Assembly (NCBI RefSeq): GCF_000829415.1
Contig: NZ_AP014637.1
Span: 2,678,001 to 2,742,000 of the forward strand
From: Pseudomonas sp. StFLB209
Lineage (GTDB): Bacteria > Pseudomonadota > Gammaproteobacteria > Pseudomonadales > Pseudomonadaceae
DNA: 64,000 nt
Direction: 5' to 3'
Positions 1 to 9,085 of the stretch are shown here, one piece after another (position 1 is the first letter of the stretch; each line of letters begins with the position of its first letter). Below the pieces are notes generated by a model, which was not told the origin of the DNA, made no database searches, and saw only the letters and a list, made by a program, of their open reading frames with translations. The translations under genes and the position numbers were made by a program.

Positions 1-1265
1 ATGACAGCGGTCAATCCGTTGCCTCAAGCTTGCACGATCTGGTTCTGGGTTATCGCGCCACGCTGGACGTTCATCAGGCGGCTTTGGTGCAGATCAGGAC
101 CCAAGTCGATGAAATCAAGAAGCAGGGTGATGCCATGCTGCAGCTCAGTCAGGGTCTGTATGCCAGTCAGATGCAGCTGCGTACCCAGGACACTCAAACC
201 GCTGCCTGGACAATGGCGCTTAGCCTGGCGCTGGCGCTTGGCCTGGGGGTCTTTGGGGCCGTGCTGATCACCCGGCAGATTGCGCCGCCCCTGCGCGCCG
301 CTCTGCAAAGCGTTCGGCGTATTGCCAGCGGTGATCTGACCGTGCAGCCTGCCTCGCGCCGTGAGGATGAAATCGGTCAGCTTGAGCAGGGGCTGGCCGA
401 CATGGTGACTCATTTGAGGCAACTGATCAGCCATATTGGCGATGGCGCGTCCATGATCGCCAGCTCAACGCAACAACTCTCGGCGATTACCCGGCAGACC
501 AGCAGCGGCGCCAGTGAGCAGAAGCTTGAGACCGAGCAGGTTGCGACAGCGATGCATCAGATGAGCACCTCGGTCCAGGACGTGGCCCGCAGCGCAGTCG
601 AAACGGCAAGCGCAGTGGACCAGGCTGCACAGGATGCCAACGGCGGCGCCACTATCGTCACCAAGGCCATAGAGCAGATCGAGAACCTGACCGGGGAGGT
701 TCAGTTGACCAGCCAGGCGGTAAGCAGTCTGGCGCTGGAAAGTGGCCGTATCGGCGCCATGCTGGACGTCATCAAGTCGGTTGCCGAGCAGACCAACCTG
801 CTGGCGTTGAACGCTGCCATTGAAGCGGCGCGGGCAGGCGAAGCCGGACGTGGTTTTGCCGTGGTGGCCGATGAGGTTCGCGCACTCGCCCAGCGGACAC
901 AGCAGTCGACCCAAGAGATAGAAGCACTGATTGCGGCGTTGAAGCAGGGCACCCAGCGCGCCGTACAGCGAATGGATGCCAGCCTGAAATTGACCACAGA
1001 CAGCGTCGGGTTGGCCCGCGATGCCGGTCAGGCGTTGTCGAGCATTACCTCGAACATCATCGCCATCCAGGGCATGACCCGGCAGATTGCTGCCGCTGCC
1101 GAACAGCAGGGTGCGGTCGCCCAAGAGATCAGCCGCAGCGTGGTGAATGTGCGCAGCATTACCGAGCAGGCTTACACCGCGAGCGAGCAGACCAGCCAGG
1201 CGAGCATGGAGCTGGCCAGGCTGGGCCATACCCTGCAAGGCCATGTGCAGCGTTTTCAGGTCTGA
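1..1265 (+). CDS. Methyl-accepting chemotaxis protein, N-terminus cut by window edge
   Basis: C-terminal part of a transmembrane chemoreceptor that signals to CheA/CheW. The frame is open from base 3 to a TGA at 1263-1265, so the start and most of the periplasmic sensor lie before the window. Seen in order: the end of a helical ligand-binding region, a hydrophobic transmembrane segment (about 205-265, translating to [20 protein letters not shown]), a HAMP domain ([10 protein letters not shown]), then a long coiled-coil signalling domain. The conserved hairpin tip is present as [19 protein letters not shown], followed by [12 protein letters not shown]. The ligand cannot be inferred because the sensor domain is missing. 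A terminator hairpin follows 33 bases after the stop. The family call is certain; a specific receptor name is not possible. Confidence 0.97.
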   Translation, partial: DSGQSVASSLHDLVLGYRATLDVHQAALVQIRTQVDEIKKQGDAMLQLSQGLYASQMQLRTQDTQTAAWTMALSLALALGLGVFGAVLITRQIAPPLRAALQSVRRIASGDLTVQPASRREDEIGQLEQGLADMVTHLRQLISHIGDGASMIASSTQQLSAITRQTSSGASEQKLETEQVATAMHQMSTSVQDVARSAVETASAVDQAAQDANGGATIVTKAIEQIENLTGEVQLTSQAVSSLALESGRIGAMLDVIKSVAEQTNLLALNAAIEAARAGEAGRGFAVVADEVRALAQRTQQSTQEIEALIAALKQGTQRAVQRMDASLKLTTDSVGLARDAGQALSSITSNIIAIQGMTRQIAAAAEQQGAVAQEISRSVVNVRSITEQAYTASEQTSQASMELARLGHTLQGHVQRFQV

Positions 1266-1298
1266 CGGGCGTTAGGTCGGTCACGACGCCAGAGAGCA

Positions 1299-1329
1299 AA
1301 AAGCCCGGTTTTTTAGTTACCGGGCTTTT
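1299..1329. terminator. Bidirectional rho-independent terminator between MCP gene and osmE
   Basis: A perfect 10-bp stem AAAAGCCCGG (1299-1308) / CCGGGCTTTT (1320-1329) encloses an 11-base T-rich loop. The A run on one side and T run on the other let it work in both directions, which suits the convergent genes that flank it (chemoreceptor on plus, osmE on minus). Confidence 0.9.
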
Positions 1330-1346
1330 GTCTATGTCGTTTAACG

Positions 1347-1685
1347 CTACATTGCCTTTTCGTTCTGCTCGCGCTGCTCACAGGTCATGAAACCCTTGTG
1401 TACCACCCTGCCATCACTGTTGAAACTCACGTGATACACCTGTTGGTGACCGTCTTTGGTCAGCACATAGTTATTACAGGTGCCAGGGTTGACCTTGCGC
1501 TGCACGGTGGTCGAAGGTTCGCCACCAATGGTCAGCACCTGCTGGCGGGTCATGCCGTTCTCGACCTGCTTGACCAGCGGCTGGTCGCGATAGGTCACGT
1601 AGTCCACCGGGTTTTGCACGGTGGTGCTGCCGCAGCCGGCCAGAGTTGCCAGAACACAGCTTGCTGCCAGGATTTGCTTGTACAT
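1347..1685 (-). CDS. osmE: Osmotically inducible lipoprotein OsmE
   Basis: Small envelope lipoprotein of 112 residues. The N-terminus is a lipoprotein signal peptide with lipobox LAGC, so Cys18 should be lipidated after signal peptidase II cleavage. The rest is a SmpA/OmlA(BamE)-like fold: the segment VENGMTRQQVLTIGGEP is the typical helix-turn of that family, followed by a short beta-sheet region. OsmE in enterobacteria is induced by osmotic stress and stationary phase; no such promoter was verified here. It stands alone, with the lipase gene divergent upstream and the chemoreceptor convergent downstream. It keeps the full family length. A generic BamE-like lipoprotein is the only real alternative. 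Confidence 0.9.
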   Translation of the reverse strand: MYKQILAASCVLATLAGCGSTTVQNPVDYVTYRDQPLVKQVENGMTRQQVLTIGGEPSTTVQRKVNPGTCNNYVLTKDGHQQVYHVSFNSDGRVVHKGFMTCEQREQNEKAM

Positions 1686-1855
1686 CGCAGTCTCTCCGTA
1701 TGACAGAGCCGATGCCGGCCCGGTACGATTTTGAACCGCAGCGGCGGCAGAGAGTTCGATGCATTTGGCCAGTATCGTTTGTTGGTCGTCTTTTGCTGCC
1801 TTGTCGGCAAACGCCGCTAGGCTGAACCCATCAAGGTTCAGGACAGGAGCGTCTC

Positions 1856-2746
1856 ATGACACAAGACTACGCCACGCGTTATCCCCTGTTGTTGGTCCCC
1901 GGCCTGCTGGGATTTGTCAGGGTGCTGATCTACCCCTACTGGTTCGGGATCGTCAAACCTCTGGAGCGTGGTGGTGCCAAGGTCTTTCCGGTCATGGTTT
2001 CGGGGGTCAACTCCACGGAAATCCGCGGGGAACAACTGTTGTTGGTCATCGAGCAGATCATGCGCGAAACCGGCGCGACCAAGGTCAATCTGCTCGGCCA
2101 TAGCCAGGGCGCGCTGACGGTCCGCTATGTGGCGGCCAAGCGCCCGGACCTGGTGGCCTCGGTCACCTCCGTGGCCGGCCCCAATCATGGTTCGGAACTG
2201 GCCGACTTTCTTGAGCGGCGGTTTCCGGTGGGCACGCCAGGCGGGCGTATCGTCAATGCGATCATCGGTTTGCTCGACGGGTTGATCCGGATCTTCGAAA
2301 CCGGCTATCGCGGGCCGCGCTTGCCCACTGATATCAGTGCCTCGCACCAGTCGTTGACCACCACCGGCGTGGCCCTGTTCAACCGCGCGTATCCCCAAGG
2401 CTTGCCAGAGTCCTGGGGCGGGCAGGGCGCAGAGGTGGTCGATGGCGTGCGCTACTACTCCTGGTCGGGGATCATCAAGCCAGGGATCACCAATCGTGGG
2501 CTGAACCTGCTCGATGGCTCCAATATCGTCTGTCGCCTGTTTGCCCGGACCTTCACCAAAGAGCGCGGCCAGTGTGACGGCATGGTCGGGCGCTTCAGCT
2601 CGCATCTGGGGCGGGTGATCGGTGATGACTTTGCGCTGGATCACTTCGACAGCGTCAATCAGATGATCGGCCTGGTAGGGCGCGGGGCCCGGCCGGTGCA
2701 GCTGTTTCTGGAGCATGCCGCGCGGCTGAAAGCCGCCGGTCTCTAG
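1856..2746 (+). CDS. Triacylglycerol lipase (family I alpha/beta hydrolase)
   Basis: Esterase/lipase of 296 residues. The start ATG has a good AGGAG ribosome site 6 bases upstream. The protein opens with the family hallmark YPLLLVPGLLGF (9-20, oxyanion hole), the nucleophile elbow GHSQG places Ser83, CDGMVG gives Asp241 and ALDHFDSVNQ gives His263, completing the family I catalytic triad. Cys226 and Cys240 could form the disulphide seen in secreted relatives. Unlike typical secreted Pseudomonas lipases there is no N-terminal signal peptide, because the mature-type sequence begins within ten residues of Met1, and no lipase-specific foldase (Lif) gene is adjacent. It may therefore be intracellular or leave by a non-Sec route. 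A hairpin follows the gene. Confidence 0.9.
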   Translation: MTQDYATRYPLLLVPGLLGFVRVLIYPYWFGIVKPLERGGAKVFPVMVSGVNSTEIRGEQLLLVIEQIMRETGATKVNLLGHSQGALTVRYVAAKRPDLVASVTSVAGPNHGSELADFLERRFPVGTPGGRIVNAIIGLLDGLIRIFETGYRGPRLPTDISASHQSLTTTGVALFNRAYPQGLPESWGGQGAEVVDGVRYYSWSGIIKPGITNRGLNLLDGSNIVCRLFARTFTKERGQCDGMVGRFSSHLGRVIGDDFALDHFDSVNQMIGLVGRGARPVQLFLEHAARLKAAGL

Positions 2747-2791
2747 CTTTCGCGCCCGCAAGAAATAATTTTCAGCCTGCGTCATTCGGTC

Positions 2792-2815
2792 GCGCCCCCG
2801 TCAAATCGGGGGCGC
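2792..2815. terminator. Hairpin downstream of lipase gene
   Basis: Perfect 9-bp GC stem GCGCCCCCG (2792-2800) / CGGGGGCGC (2807-2815) with a 6-base loop, 45 bases after the lipase stop. There is no T run, so it is a possible terminator or transcript-stabilising hairpin only. Confidence 0.5.
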
Positions 2816-2923
2816 GCCGCTGATTGTTGCCAGTGTTGTCAGGCACGTTGCAGCGCGCTCACTGGTTCTCGCTCTGGAAGGCTGGCAGACTGCCCGCTTG
2901 TCCGTGCTGCCGTATGAGGCGCT

Positions 2924-3934
2924 ATGCCAACGTTTTCTTCGCGTCAGATCTTCATCGCCAGTTGGCTCATCATGTTTGGCGGCCTGCTGTTCGTGCTGCC
3001 GTTTCGTTTGCTGCCAAGCCTGCTCTGCGGCCTGCTGGTGTTTGAGCTGGTCAACATGCTGACCCCGCGCTTGCAGCGCCTGATTGCCGGCGAGCGGGCG
3101 CGCTGGCTGGCGGTGGCGTTGCTTGGCACCCTGGTGGTGAGCCTGCTGGCTTTGTTGTTCGCCGGCGCGTTCAGCTTCATCCTGCACGAGGCGGAAAACC
3201 CTGGCGCCTCGCTGGACAAGTTCATGACCCTGATCGACCGCGCGCGCGGTCAGTTGCCGCCGTTCATCGAGTCCTACTTGCCGGCCAGTGCGGCCGAGTT
3301 CCGGGTCTCGCTGGTGGTCTGGCTGCAAAAGCACATTGGCGAGCTGCAACTGATCGGCAAGGGCGCCGCGCACATGTTCGTGACCATGCTCATTGGCATG
3401 GTATTGGGCGCGATCATTGCCTTGCAGCGCATCAGCGATGTCAGCAGCCGCAAGCCGCTGGCTGCCGCGCTGTTTGATCGTCTGCACCTGCTCAGCCAGG
3501 CGTTTCGCAACATTGTCTTTGCGCAGATCAAGATTTCGTTGCTCAACACCGCACTGACCTCGGTGTTTCTGGCCGTGGTGCTGCCGCTGTGGGGCATTCA
3601 CCTGCCGCTGACCAAGACCCTGATCTTCATGACCTTCGTGCTGGGCCTGTTGCCGGTGGTGGGTAACCTGCTGTCCAACACGCTGATCTTCATCGTCGGC
3701 CTGTCGGTGTCGCTGTGGGTGGCGCTGGCGGCGCTGGGCTACCTGATCGTTATCCACAAGGTCGAGTACTTTCTCAACGCACGCATCGTCGGCGGCCAGA
3801 TCAGTGCCAAGTCCTGGGAGCTGTTGCTGGCCATGCTGCTGTTCGAAGCCGCTTTCGGTTTGCCTGGCGTGGTGGCGGGGCCGGTGTACTACGCCTACCT
3901 CAAGAGCGAATTGAAGCAGGCGGGTCTGGTCTGA
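2924..3934 (+). CDS. AI-2E family transporter (PerM-like membrane protein)
   Basis: Inner-membrane protein of 336 residues with about seven to eight hydrophobic segments. There are two near the N-terminus (IFIASWLIMFGGLLFVLPF and the next), a pair around 65-95, a large soluble loop in the middle, then a cluster of membrane segments from about 145 on. The pattern and the C-terminal stretch PLWGIHLPLTKTLIFMTFVLGLLPVVGN followed by a final helical pair match the UPF0118/AI-2E exporter family (PF01594). Relatives include TqsA and PerM, whose substrates range from AI-2 to cations, so substrate is unknown here. The start has GAGG 5 bases upstream. No operon partner: the lipase gene is 177 bases upstream and the next gene is convergent. 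Confidence 0.9.
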   Translation: MPTFSSRQIFIASWLIMFGGLLFVLPFRLLPSLLCGLLVFELVNMLTPRLQRLIAGERARWLAVALLGTLVVSLLALLFAGAFSFILHEAENPGASLDKFMTLIDRARGQLPPFIESYLPASAAEFRVSLVVWLQKHIGELQLIGKGAAHMFVTMLIGMVLGAIIALQRISDVSSRKPLAAALFDRLHLLSQAFRNIVFAQIKISLLNTALTSVFLAVVLPLWGIHLPLTKTLIFMTFVLGLLPVVGNLLSNTLIFIVGLSVSLWVALAALGYLIVIHKVEYFLNARIVGGQISAKSWELLLAMLLFEAAFGLPGVVAGPVYYAYLKSELKQAGLV

Positions 3935-3936
3935 AC

Positions 3937-4022
3937 GCAGCGACAAGCCGCAAGCTTTAAGCTAGAAGCTGGTCGAGGCTGGCTTTTCGCTTGAGGCTTA
4001 CAGCTTGGGGCTTGCAACGGCT
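3937..4022. repeat. Intergenic inverted-repeat element (GCAAGCTT-type)
   Basis: Between two convergent genes. Related words occur in opposite orientation: GCCGCAAGCTTTAAGCT at the left and AGCTTGGGGCTTGC at the right, with a further inverted AAGC/GCTT pair inside. This sort of CTTGCGGCTTGAAGCTT-like repeat recurs between genes in many pseudomonads. It may also serve as a transcription barrier for the two converging genes. Confidence 0.55.
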
Positions 4023-4024
4023 CC

Positions 4025-5290
4025 TCAGCCGTAACGCTTTTTGGCTTCGATCGCCAGGCCGCTGCCGATGCCGCCGAAGATATCGCCTTCAATGTGTCGG
4101 GCGTTGGGCAGCATCAGTGACACGCTGTTGCGCAGTGCCGGGATGCCGCTGGAACCGCCGGTGAAGAACACGGTGTTGACCTGCGCGACGCCGACCCCGG
4201 CCTTGTTCAGCAACTCAGTGACGCTGTTGCGCACTTGCTCCAGTTGCGACTCGATGGCCGACTCGAACAGCGGCCGGGTCAGGTCGACACTCAAGCCGGC
4301 CTCAATGCGTTGCATGGCCACATGGCGGCTTTCAGCCTGGCTCAGTTCGATCTTGCTGGCTTCCACTTCCATGGCCAGCCAGTGCCCGGCGCGCTGCTCG
4401 ATCAGCTTGAACAGACGGTCGATGCCGTTGGCGTCTTCGATGTCGTAGCGCATGCTGCCCAGCGCCAGTTTCGATTTCTGTGAGTACACCGAGTTGATGG
4501 TGTGCCAGGTCGCCAGGTTAATGTGGTGGCTGGTCGGCATGAACGCACCGCTTTTCATCCGGCTGCCGTAGCCGAACAGCGGCATCACACCTTGCAGGCT
4601 CAGTTGCTTGTCGAAATCGGTACCGCCGATGTGTACGCCGCCGGTGGCCAGGATGTCGTCCTGGCGGTCGTCACGGCTGCGGCGCTCAGGCGCCAGGCGC
4701 ACCAGCGAGAAGTCCGAGGTCCCGCCGCCGATGTCGACAATCAGCACCAGCTCTTCCTGGTCAATGCCCGACTCGTAGTCGAACGCTGCGGCAATCGGCT
4801 CGAACTGGAACGACACGTCTTTAAAGCCGATCTTGCGGGCGACGGCGGCCAGGGTGTCTTCGGCCTCCTGGTCGGCAGCGGCATCGTCATCGACAAAATG
4901 CACCGGGCGGCCCAGCACCACGTGCTCGAACTCCCGGCCGGCACTGCGTTCGGCGCGCTTTTTCAGCTCGCCGATAAACAACCCCAACAGGTCGGTAAAC
5001 GGCATGGCGGTGCCCAGCACGCTGGTGTCGTGCTTGATCAGCTTGGAACCCAGCAGGCTCTTGAGCGAACGCATCAGGCGGCCTTCGTAGCCTTCCAGAT
5101 ACTCATGCAGGGCCAGGCGGCCAAACACCGGGCGGCGCTCTTCGATATTGAAGAACACCACTGACGGCAGGGTGATCTTGTCGTCTTCCAGGGCAATCAA
5201 CGTTTCCATGCCGGGGCGCAGCCAGCCGACGGTGGAATTGGACGTGCCGAAGTCGATGCCGCAGGCACGGGCCGGGGATTGATCTGTCAT
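4025..5290 (-). CDS. yegD: YegD-type Hsp70 family chaperone
   Basis: Actin-like ATPase of 421 residues. Visible are the N-terminal phosphate loop CGIDFGTSNSTVGW (10-23), the phosphate-2 motif IVDIGGGTSDFSL near 194 and the C-terminal adenosine motif FFTGGSSGIPAL near 375. The protein ends soon after the nucleotide-binding domain and has no room for a DnaK substrate-binding lid, as expected of the YegD subfamily (usually about 420-450 residues). A role in protein folding is inferred from the fold only; no GrpE or dedicated J-protein gene is adjacent, although cbpA lies 2 kb away. It is transcribed alone, convergent with the AI-2E transporter gene. Confidence 0.88.
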   Translation of the reverse strand: MTDQSPARACGIDFGTSNSTVGWLRPGMETLIALEDDKITLPSVVFFNIEERRPVFGRLALHEYLEGYEGRLMRSLKSLLGSKLIKHDTSVLGTAMPFTDLLGLFIGELKKRAERSAGREFEHVVLGRPVHFVDDDAAADQEAEDTLAAVARKIGFKDVSFQFEPIAAAFDYESGIDQEELVLIVDIGGGTSDFSLVRLAPERRSRDDRQDDILATGGVHIGGTDFDKQLSLQGVMPLFGYGSRMKSGAFMPTSHHINLATWHTINSVYSQKSKLALGSMRYDIEDANGIDRLFKLIEQRAGHWLAMEVEASKIELSQAESRHVAMQRIEAGLSVDLTRPLFESAIESQLEQVRNSVTELLNKAGVGVAQVNTVFFTGGSSGIPALRNSVSLMLPNARHIEGDIFGGIGSGLAIEAKKRYG

Positions 5291-5432
5291 GGAGAGTGCC
5301 TTCCAGAAAAAAACGGCCGCGCAGTGTATGTCAGTGCACCAGGAATGCGTAGTGCCATGTGCCGATTGGTTGCACGCCGGTGGCGCAGGTTTAAACTGCT
5401 GGGCTTTTCTCGATCAGGCATAAGGATGTGTG

Positions 5433-7097
5433 ATGTCTCGGTTCATCAAGGGAACCCTGCCGCTTTATCTGCTGATAGGGCTGGTGCAAGGGCTGAGCAT
5501 GCTCCTGGCGCTGGAGCTCAAGCAGCCTGCGCTGGGCGTGGCAGCCGCTGTACTGGGGATCAACCTGCAACTGCTCGGTGAGCGCTGGCACCAGCGTGTG
5601 CCACTGGCATGGACGGTGTTACTGGCGGCGACCATGGCGTTGATCACCGAGTGGGTCATGCACGCCTCTGCACAAAGCTCGCTGGCCTTCAGTTGGGGCG
5701 TTTGTGCGCTGGTCATCGGTTATGTCGCTACGGCCTTCATCGCCAGCGCCCCGGCCCGTCAGGGCTGGCGAGTGCCGTACCCGGCGTTGTTTCGGCATGC
5801 CTGGAACAACGCGTTCATCGTGCTGTTGGCTGTGGTGCTGAGCTGGCTGTTCTGGGGGCTACTGATGCTGTGCGCCAGCCTGTTCGAGATGATTGGCATT
5901 GTGGCGCTCAAGGACTGGATCAACCATCGATACGTTCTGCTGTTGGTCATGCCAGTGGTGTTTTCCGTCGGGATGCGCATGGGCTGCGAGAATGACAAGG
6001 TCATCGGCCTGTTGCGCGGCATCCTGTTAAGCCTGTGTCGTTTCCTGGCCCCGCTGGCGGCACTGATTGTCGTGCTGTTCTGCCTGAGCTTGCCGTTCAC
6101 CGGCCTGGCATCGATCTGGAGCACCGGTTATGCCTCAAGGATCCTGCTGGGGCTGGTGGCAATCACGCTGTTTCTGGTCAATGGGGTGTTCCAGGATGGG
6201 CAGCAGCCTGCGGCCTATCCGTGCTGGCTGCGGCAGTTGATCAATCTCAGCCTGGTATGTCTGCCTGTGCTTACCGCGCTGGCCGGTTATTCGACCTGGC
6301 TGCGTCTGGACCAGTACGGCCTGTCGCCTTCGCGCTTTTTTGCCCTGTTGGTGGTGGCGTTTGCCGCGTTGTACAGCCTGGCGGCGATGTATGCCGTGTT
6401 GCGCTCGCCACAGGGCTGGCTGGGCAGCCTGCGCTGGAGCAACCCATGGCAGGCGTTGCTGGTCTGTGTGGTACTTCTACTGATTCATGGACCCGGCCTG
6501 AACCCGCAGGCATTGAGTGCAAGCAATCAGTTGCAGCGCTTGCTTGATGGTCGTACTCAGCCGGCTGAATTCGATGCCGCACATATGCATCGCAAGCTGG
6601 GCAAGCCAGGCCGCGAGACGTTCGAGTGGCTGCTGACCAACCTTGACCGGCTTGCGCAATTTTCTGCGCAGGACCGTGAGCTATTGCGTAACCGTCTTGA
6701 GGTCGAGCGCGACTACCGCAAGCGCGACAGCCTGCCGGTCGCAGCAGCCAACCGGGTCTGGATCGGTACGCCGGTGCCGGGCCATGAACAATTTGCCAAC
6801 CCCAGGCTGGGCCTGCAAAGCTGCAACCAGCACCCGTGCGTGTTGTGGCCGGTAGACCTGGACGCTGACGGGCAGGCCGAAGTGGTGCTGTTCAGCGCCG
6901 ATACCTCTTGGCTGGCATTTTTTCAGCGGCTCGAAGACGGCAATTGGGAGCGTGTCGGTTATCTGGAAGGTGATTATGGGCCTGATGACCTGCCTGAGCG
7001 GGTTCGCCAAGGCAAGTTCCGGCTGGTCCCGCCGCGCTATCAGGGGCTGGAAATCGATGGGCACAGGTTCTTTCCCAAAGAGCGCTTCTGGCCCTGA
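5433..7097 (+). CDS. DUF4153 domain membrane protein
   Basis: Polytopic inner-membrane protein of about 554 residues, function unknown. The ATG at 5433 is preferred over the GTG at 5430 because AAGGA (5422-5426) lies 6 bases upstream of it. Residues 1-350 hold around ten hydrophobic segments, the DUF4153 region. The C-terminal 200 residues are soluble and mostly charged. Within them QHPCVLWPVDLDADGQAEVVLF resembles an FG-GAP/VCBS-like beta-propeller blade, suggesting a periplasmic or cytosolic sensing tail. There is no adjacent co-directional partner: yegD is divergent upstream and cbpA follows after 144 bases with its own leader. No enzymatic motif is visible. Confidence 0.85.
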   Translation: MSRFIKGTLPLYLLIGLVQGLSMLLALELKQPALGVAAAVLGINLQLLGERWHQRVPLAWTVLLAATMALITEWVMHASAQSSLAFSWGVCALVIGYVATAFIASAPARQGWRVPYPALFRHAWNNAFIVLLAVVLSWLFWGLLMLCASLFEMIGIVALKDWINHRYVLLLVMPVVFSVGMRMGCENDKVIGLLRGILLSLCRFLAPLAALIVVLFCLSLPFTGLASIWSTGYASRILLGLVAITLFLVNGVFQDGQQPAAYPCWLRQLINLSLVCLPVLTALAGYSTWLRLDQYGLSPSRFFALLVVAFAALYSLAAMYAVLRSPQGWLGSLRWSNPWQALLVCVVLLLIHGPGLNPQALSASNQLQRLLDGRTQPAEFDAAHMHRKLGKPGRETFEWLLTNLDRLAQFSAQDRELLRNRLEVERDYRKRDSLPVAAANRVWIGTPVPGHEQFANPRLGLQSCNQHPCVLWPVDLDADGQAEVVLFSADTSWLAFFQRLEDGNWERVGYLEGDYGPDDLPERVRQGKFRLVPPRYQGLEIDGHRFFPKERFWP

Positions 7098-7241
7098 ACA
7101 AAGTTGAAAATGAGTCGCGCAGAGTCATCCATAGCGCTCGTTTGCCGATACACTCTGCGACTTTGAGCGGTTGCGGATGTCACTTTCTGACAGGCAGGTT
7201 TCTGCGCAGCGGCCGGATTTTGAGTAACGGGTGAGTGTTCG

Positions 7242-8192
7242 ATGGATTTCAAAGACTATTACAAGATACTTGGGGTCGAGCCGAGTGCCGATGACAAGGC
7301 CATCAAGGCCGCGTATCGCAAGCTGGCGCGCAAGTATCACCCTGACGTCAGCAAGGAAGCCGGGGCCGAAGACAAGTTCAAGGAGGCCAGTGAGGCCTAC
7401 GAAGTGCTTGGCAGCCCGGACAAGCGTGCCGAGTACGATGAAATTCGCAAGTACGGGCGCCAGGGCAGGCCTTTCCAGGCGCCGCCTGGCTGGCAGAGCC
7501 GCAGTGGTGGTGCCGCGGGCGGTTTTGGCGGCGATACCACGGACTTTTCCGAGTTTTTCAGTTCGATCTTCGGTAACCGTGGCCAGCCGGGGGGCGGTCG
7601 TTCACGTACGCAGGGGCGCAAGGGCCAGGACGTTGATATGGAACTGGCGATCTTTCTGGAAGAGAGCCTGTCGGGCGAATCCAAGAAAGTCAGCTACCGG
7701 GTGCCGCAGCACAGCCCCAACGGTCAGCGCATGGCCGATATCACCAAGACCCTGAATGTGAAAATCCCCGCCGGGGTGGCCGATGGCGAGCGTATCCGAC
7801 TCAAGGGCCAGGGTGCGCCGGGCATCGCCGGTGGCGAAAATGGCGACCTGTACCTGACCATTCGCCTGGCACCACATCCGCTGTTTGAGGTCGAGGGTCA
7901 CGATCTGGTGATCCAGGTGCCGCTGGCGCCCTGGGAGCTGGCGTTGGGGACCAAGGTGGCGGTGCCGACCCTGACCGGCCGGATCAACCTGACCATCCGC
8001 CCCGACAGCCAGAACGGCCAGCGCCTGCGGGTCAAGGGGAATGGCCTGCAGGACAAGCAGGGCCAGCGCGGCGACCTGTTTGCGCAGTTGAAGGTGGTCA
8101 TGCCCAGCCAGAACGATGAAGCCAGCCGCGCTTTGTGGCAGAAACTGGCCGACAAGTCGGGCTTTGATCCGCGCAGCGGCTGGGGACGCTAA
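7242..8192 (+). CDS. cbpA: Curved DNA-binding protein CbpA (DnaJ family co-chaperone)
   Basis: J-domain co-chaperone of 316 residues. The J domain occupies 5-70 with the HPD tripeptide in KYHPDVSK, required to stimulate the DnaK ATPase. It is followed by a Gly/Phe-rich linker (GGAAGGFGG) and two beta-sandwich client-binding domains (from about 115). There is no cysteine zinc-finger, which separates it from DnaJ and fits CbpA. In enterobacteria CbpA also binds curved DNA and is modulated by CbpM; no cbpM gene follows here, since the next gene is convergent with only 14 bases between stops. Full length, ordinary base composition. Confidence 0.93.
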   Translation: MDFKDYYKILGVEPSADDKAIKAAYRKLARKYHPDVSKEAGAEDKFKEASEAYEVLGSPDKRAEYDEIRKYGRQGRPFQAPPGWQSRSGGAAGGFGGDTTDFSEFFSSIFGNRGQPGGGRSRTQGRKGQDVDMELAIFLEESLSGESKKVSYRVPQHSPNGQRMADITKTLNVKIPAGVADGERIRLKGQGAPGIAGGENGDLYLTIRLAPHPLFEVEGHDLVIQVPLAPWELALGTKVAVPTLTGRINLTIRPDSQNGQRLRVKGNGLQDKQGQRGDLFAQLKVVMPSQNDEASRALWQKLADKSGFDPRSGWGR

Positions 8193-8206
8193 CAGCCTGC
8201 CAGGCG

Positions 8207-8746
8207 TTAACGTGGCGGGGCTTGCGAGGCTGGCGCCGGCAGCCCCGGCGACAGGTCCAGCTGCATGAAGGTCAGGTCCAGCCAGCGTCCGCCTTTAGTG
8301 CCTACCTGAGGCATTTGCCCGGTCACGCTAAAACCCAGGCGCTCGTGCAGGGTGATGGAGGCGACATTACCGCTTTCGATGGCGGCCACCATGATGTGTT
8401 TGTCACAGGCGCGGGCACGCTCGATCAGGGCGTTCATCAGTTGCGGTCCCAGACCTCGGCCGCGCTGATCGTGGCGAATGTACACCGAGTGTTCGACGGT
8501 ATGCCGGAAGCCCTCGAACGGACGCCAGTCGCCAAACGATGAATACCCCAGCACCTGCTCATGTTCGTCAACCGCAACCAGAATCGGATAGGCCTGCGCC
8601 TGACGTGCAGCGAACCAGCTCTGACGGTTGGCCAGGTCCACGGGCTGTTCGTTCCAGATGGCGGTGGTGTTCAGTACCGCGTCGTTATAAATGGCAAGAA
8701 TGCCGGGCAGGTCGGCAGGGGTTGCATCGCGAATCAGGGGCATCAT
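8207..8746 (-). CDS. GNAT N-acetyltransferase (phosphinothricin/methionine sulfoximine type)
   Basis: Acetyl-CoA-dependent N-acetyltransferase of 179 residues. The GNAT core is clear: RDATPADLPGILAIYNDAV at the N-terminus, acetyl-CoA loop RGRGLGPQLM near 96-105, and NVASITLHERLGFSVTG near 127-143. The motif order and the sequence TAIWNEQPVDL place it among Pat/Bar/YncA-like enzymes that acetylate phosphinothricin, methionine sulfoximine or sulfone. The natural substrate is probably a toxic methionine analogue, but this is family inference. Two adjacent Met codons leave the start uncertain by one residue. Convergent with cbpA. Confidence 0.88.
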   Translation of the reverse strand: MMPLIRDATPADLPGILAIYNDAVLNTTAIWNEQPVDLANRQSWFAARQAQAYPILVAVDEHEQVLGYSSFGDWRPFEGFRHTVEHSVYIRHDQRGRGLGPQLMNALIERARACDKHIMVAAIESGNVASITLHERLGFSVTGQMPQVGTKGGRWLDLTFMQLDLSPGLPAPASQAPPR

Positions 8747-9085
8747 CAGAGTCTCCAGTCAGCCGTCAGTCTGGAGCGCGGTGGCGGCAGGACGCAAGAG
8801 GGCGACGCGTAAAAGCCACGAGATCGAAGCAGGAGTGAGGTTTGCGGGAGGGACGCGGGACCCGAAGCGTGTCGAGTGAGGAATTCATCACAAAACCGCT
8901 CGCCGGTTTCGGGCCCCGCCCCAGCAATTTAAGCTTCTGCCGGGGATTTGGCAAAGCGCGTAACAACTATTCGATCAAATGCGCTGTTTTTTTGTCAGTG
9001 CGGTTCGTACACAGGTCGATAGCGATTAATTCTGGCTGTACAAGCATGCTCCCTGACGGGACCATGCTTATCCTGTGAGGCGTGT
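8747..9085. other. Gene-free interval between acetyltransferase and PepSY genes
   Basis: 339 bases with no convincing reading frame on either strand. It should hold the minus-strand promoter of the acetyltransferase gene at its left end and the end of the copper operon transcript at its right end, where a strong hairpin is listed separately. The middle shows a GGGCCCCGCCCC tract; no known regulatory motif was recognised. Confidence 0.6.
9042..9069 (-). terminator. Two-tier hairpin after the PepSY gene
   Basis: On the minus strand, 16 bases past the stop of the PepSY gene, AAGCATG and CATGCTT pair (7 bp) and inside them TCCC and GGGA pair around a GTCA tetraloop, separated by one G-G mismatch. 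The fold is compact, but there is no T run after it, so termination is likely and not proven. Confidence 0.6.
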
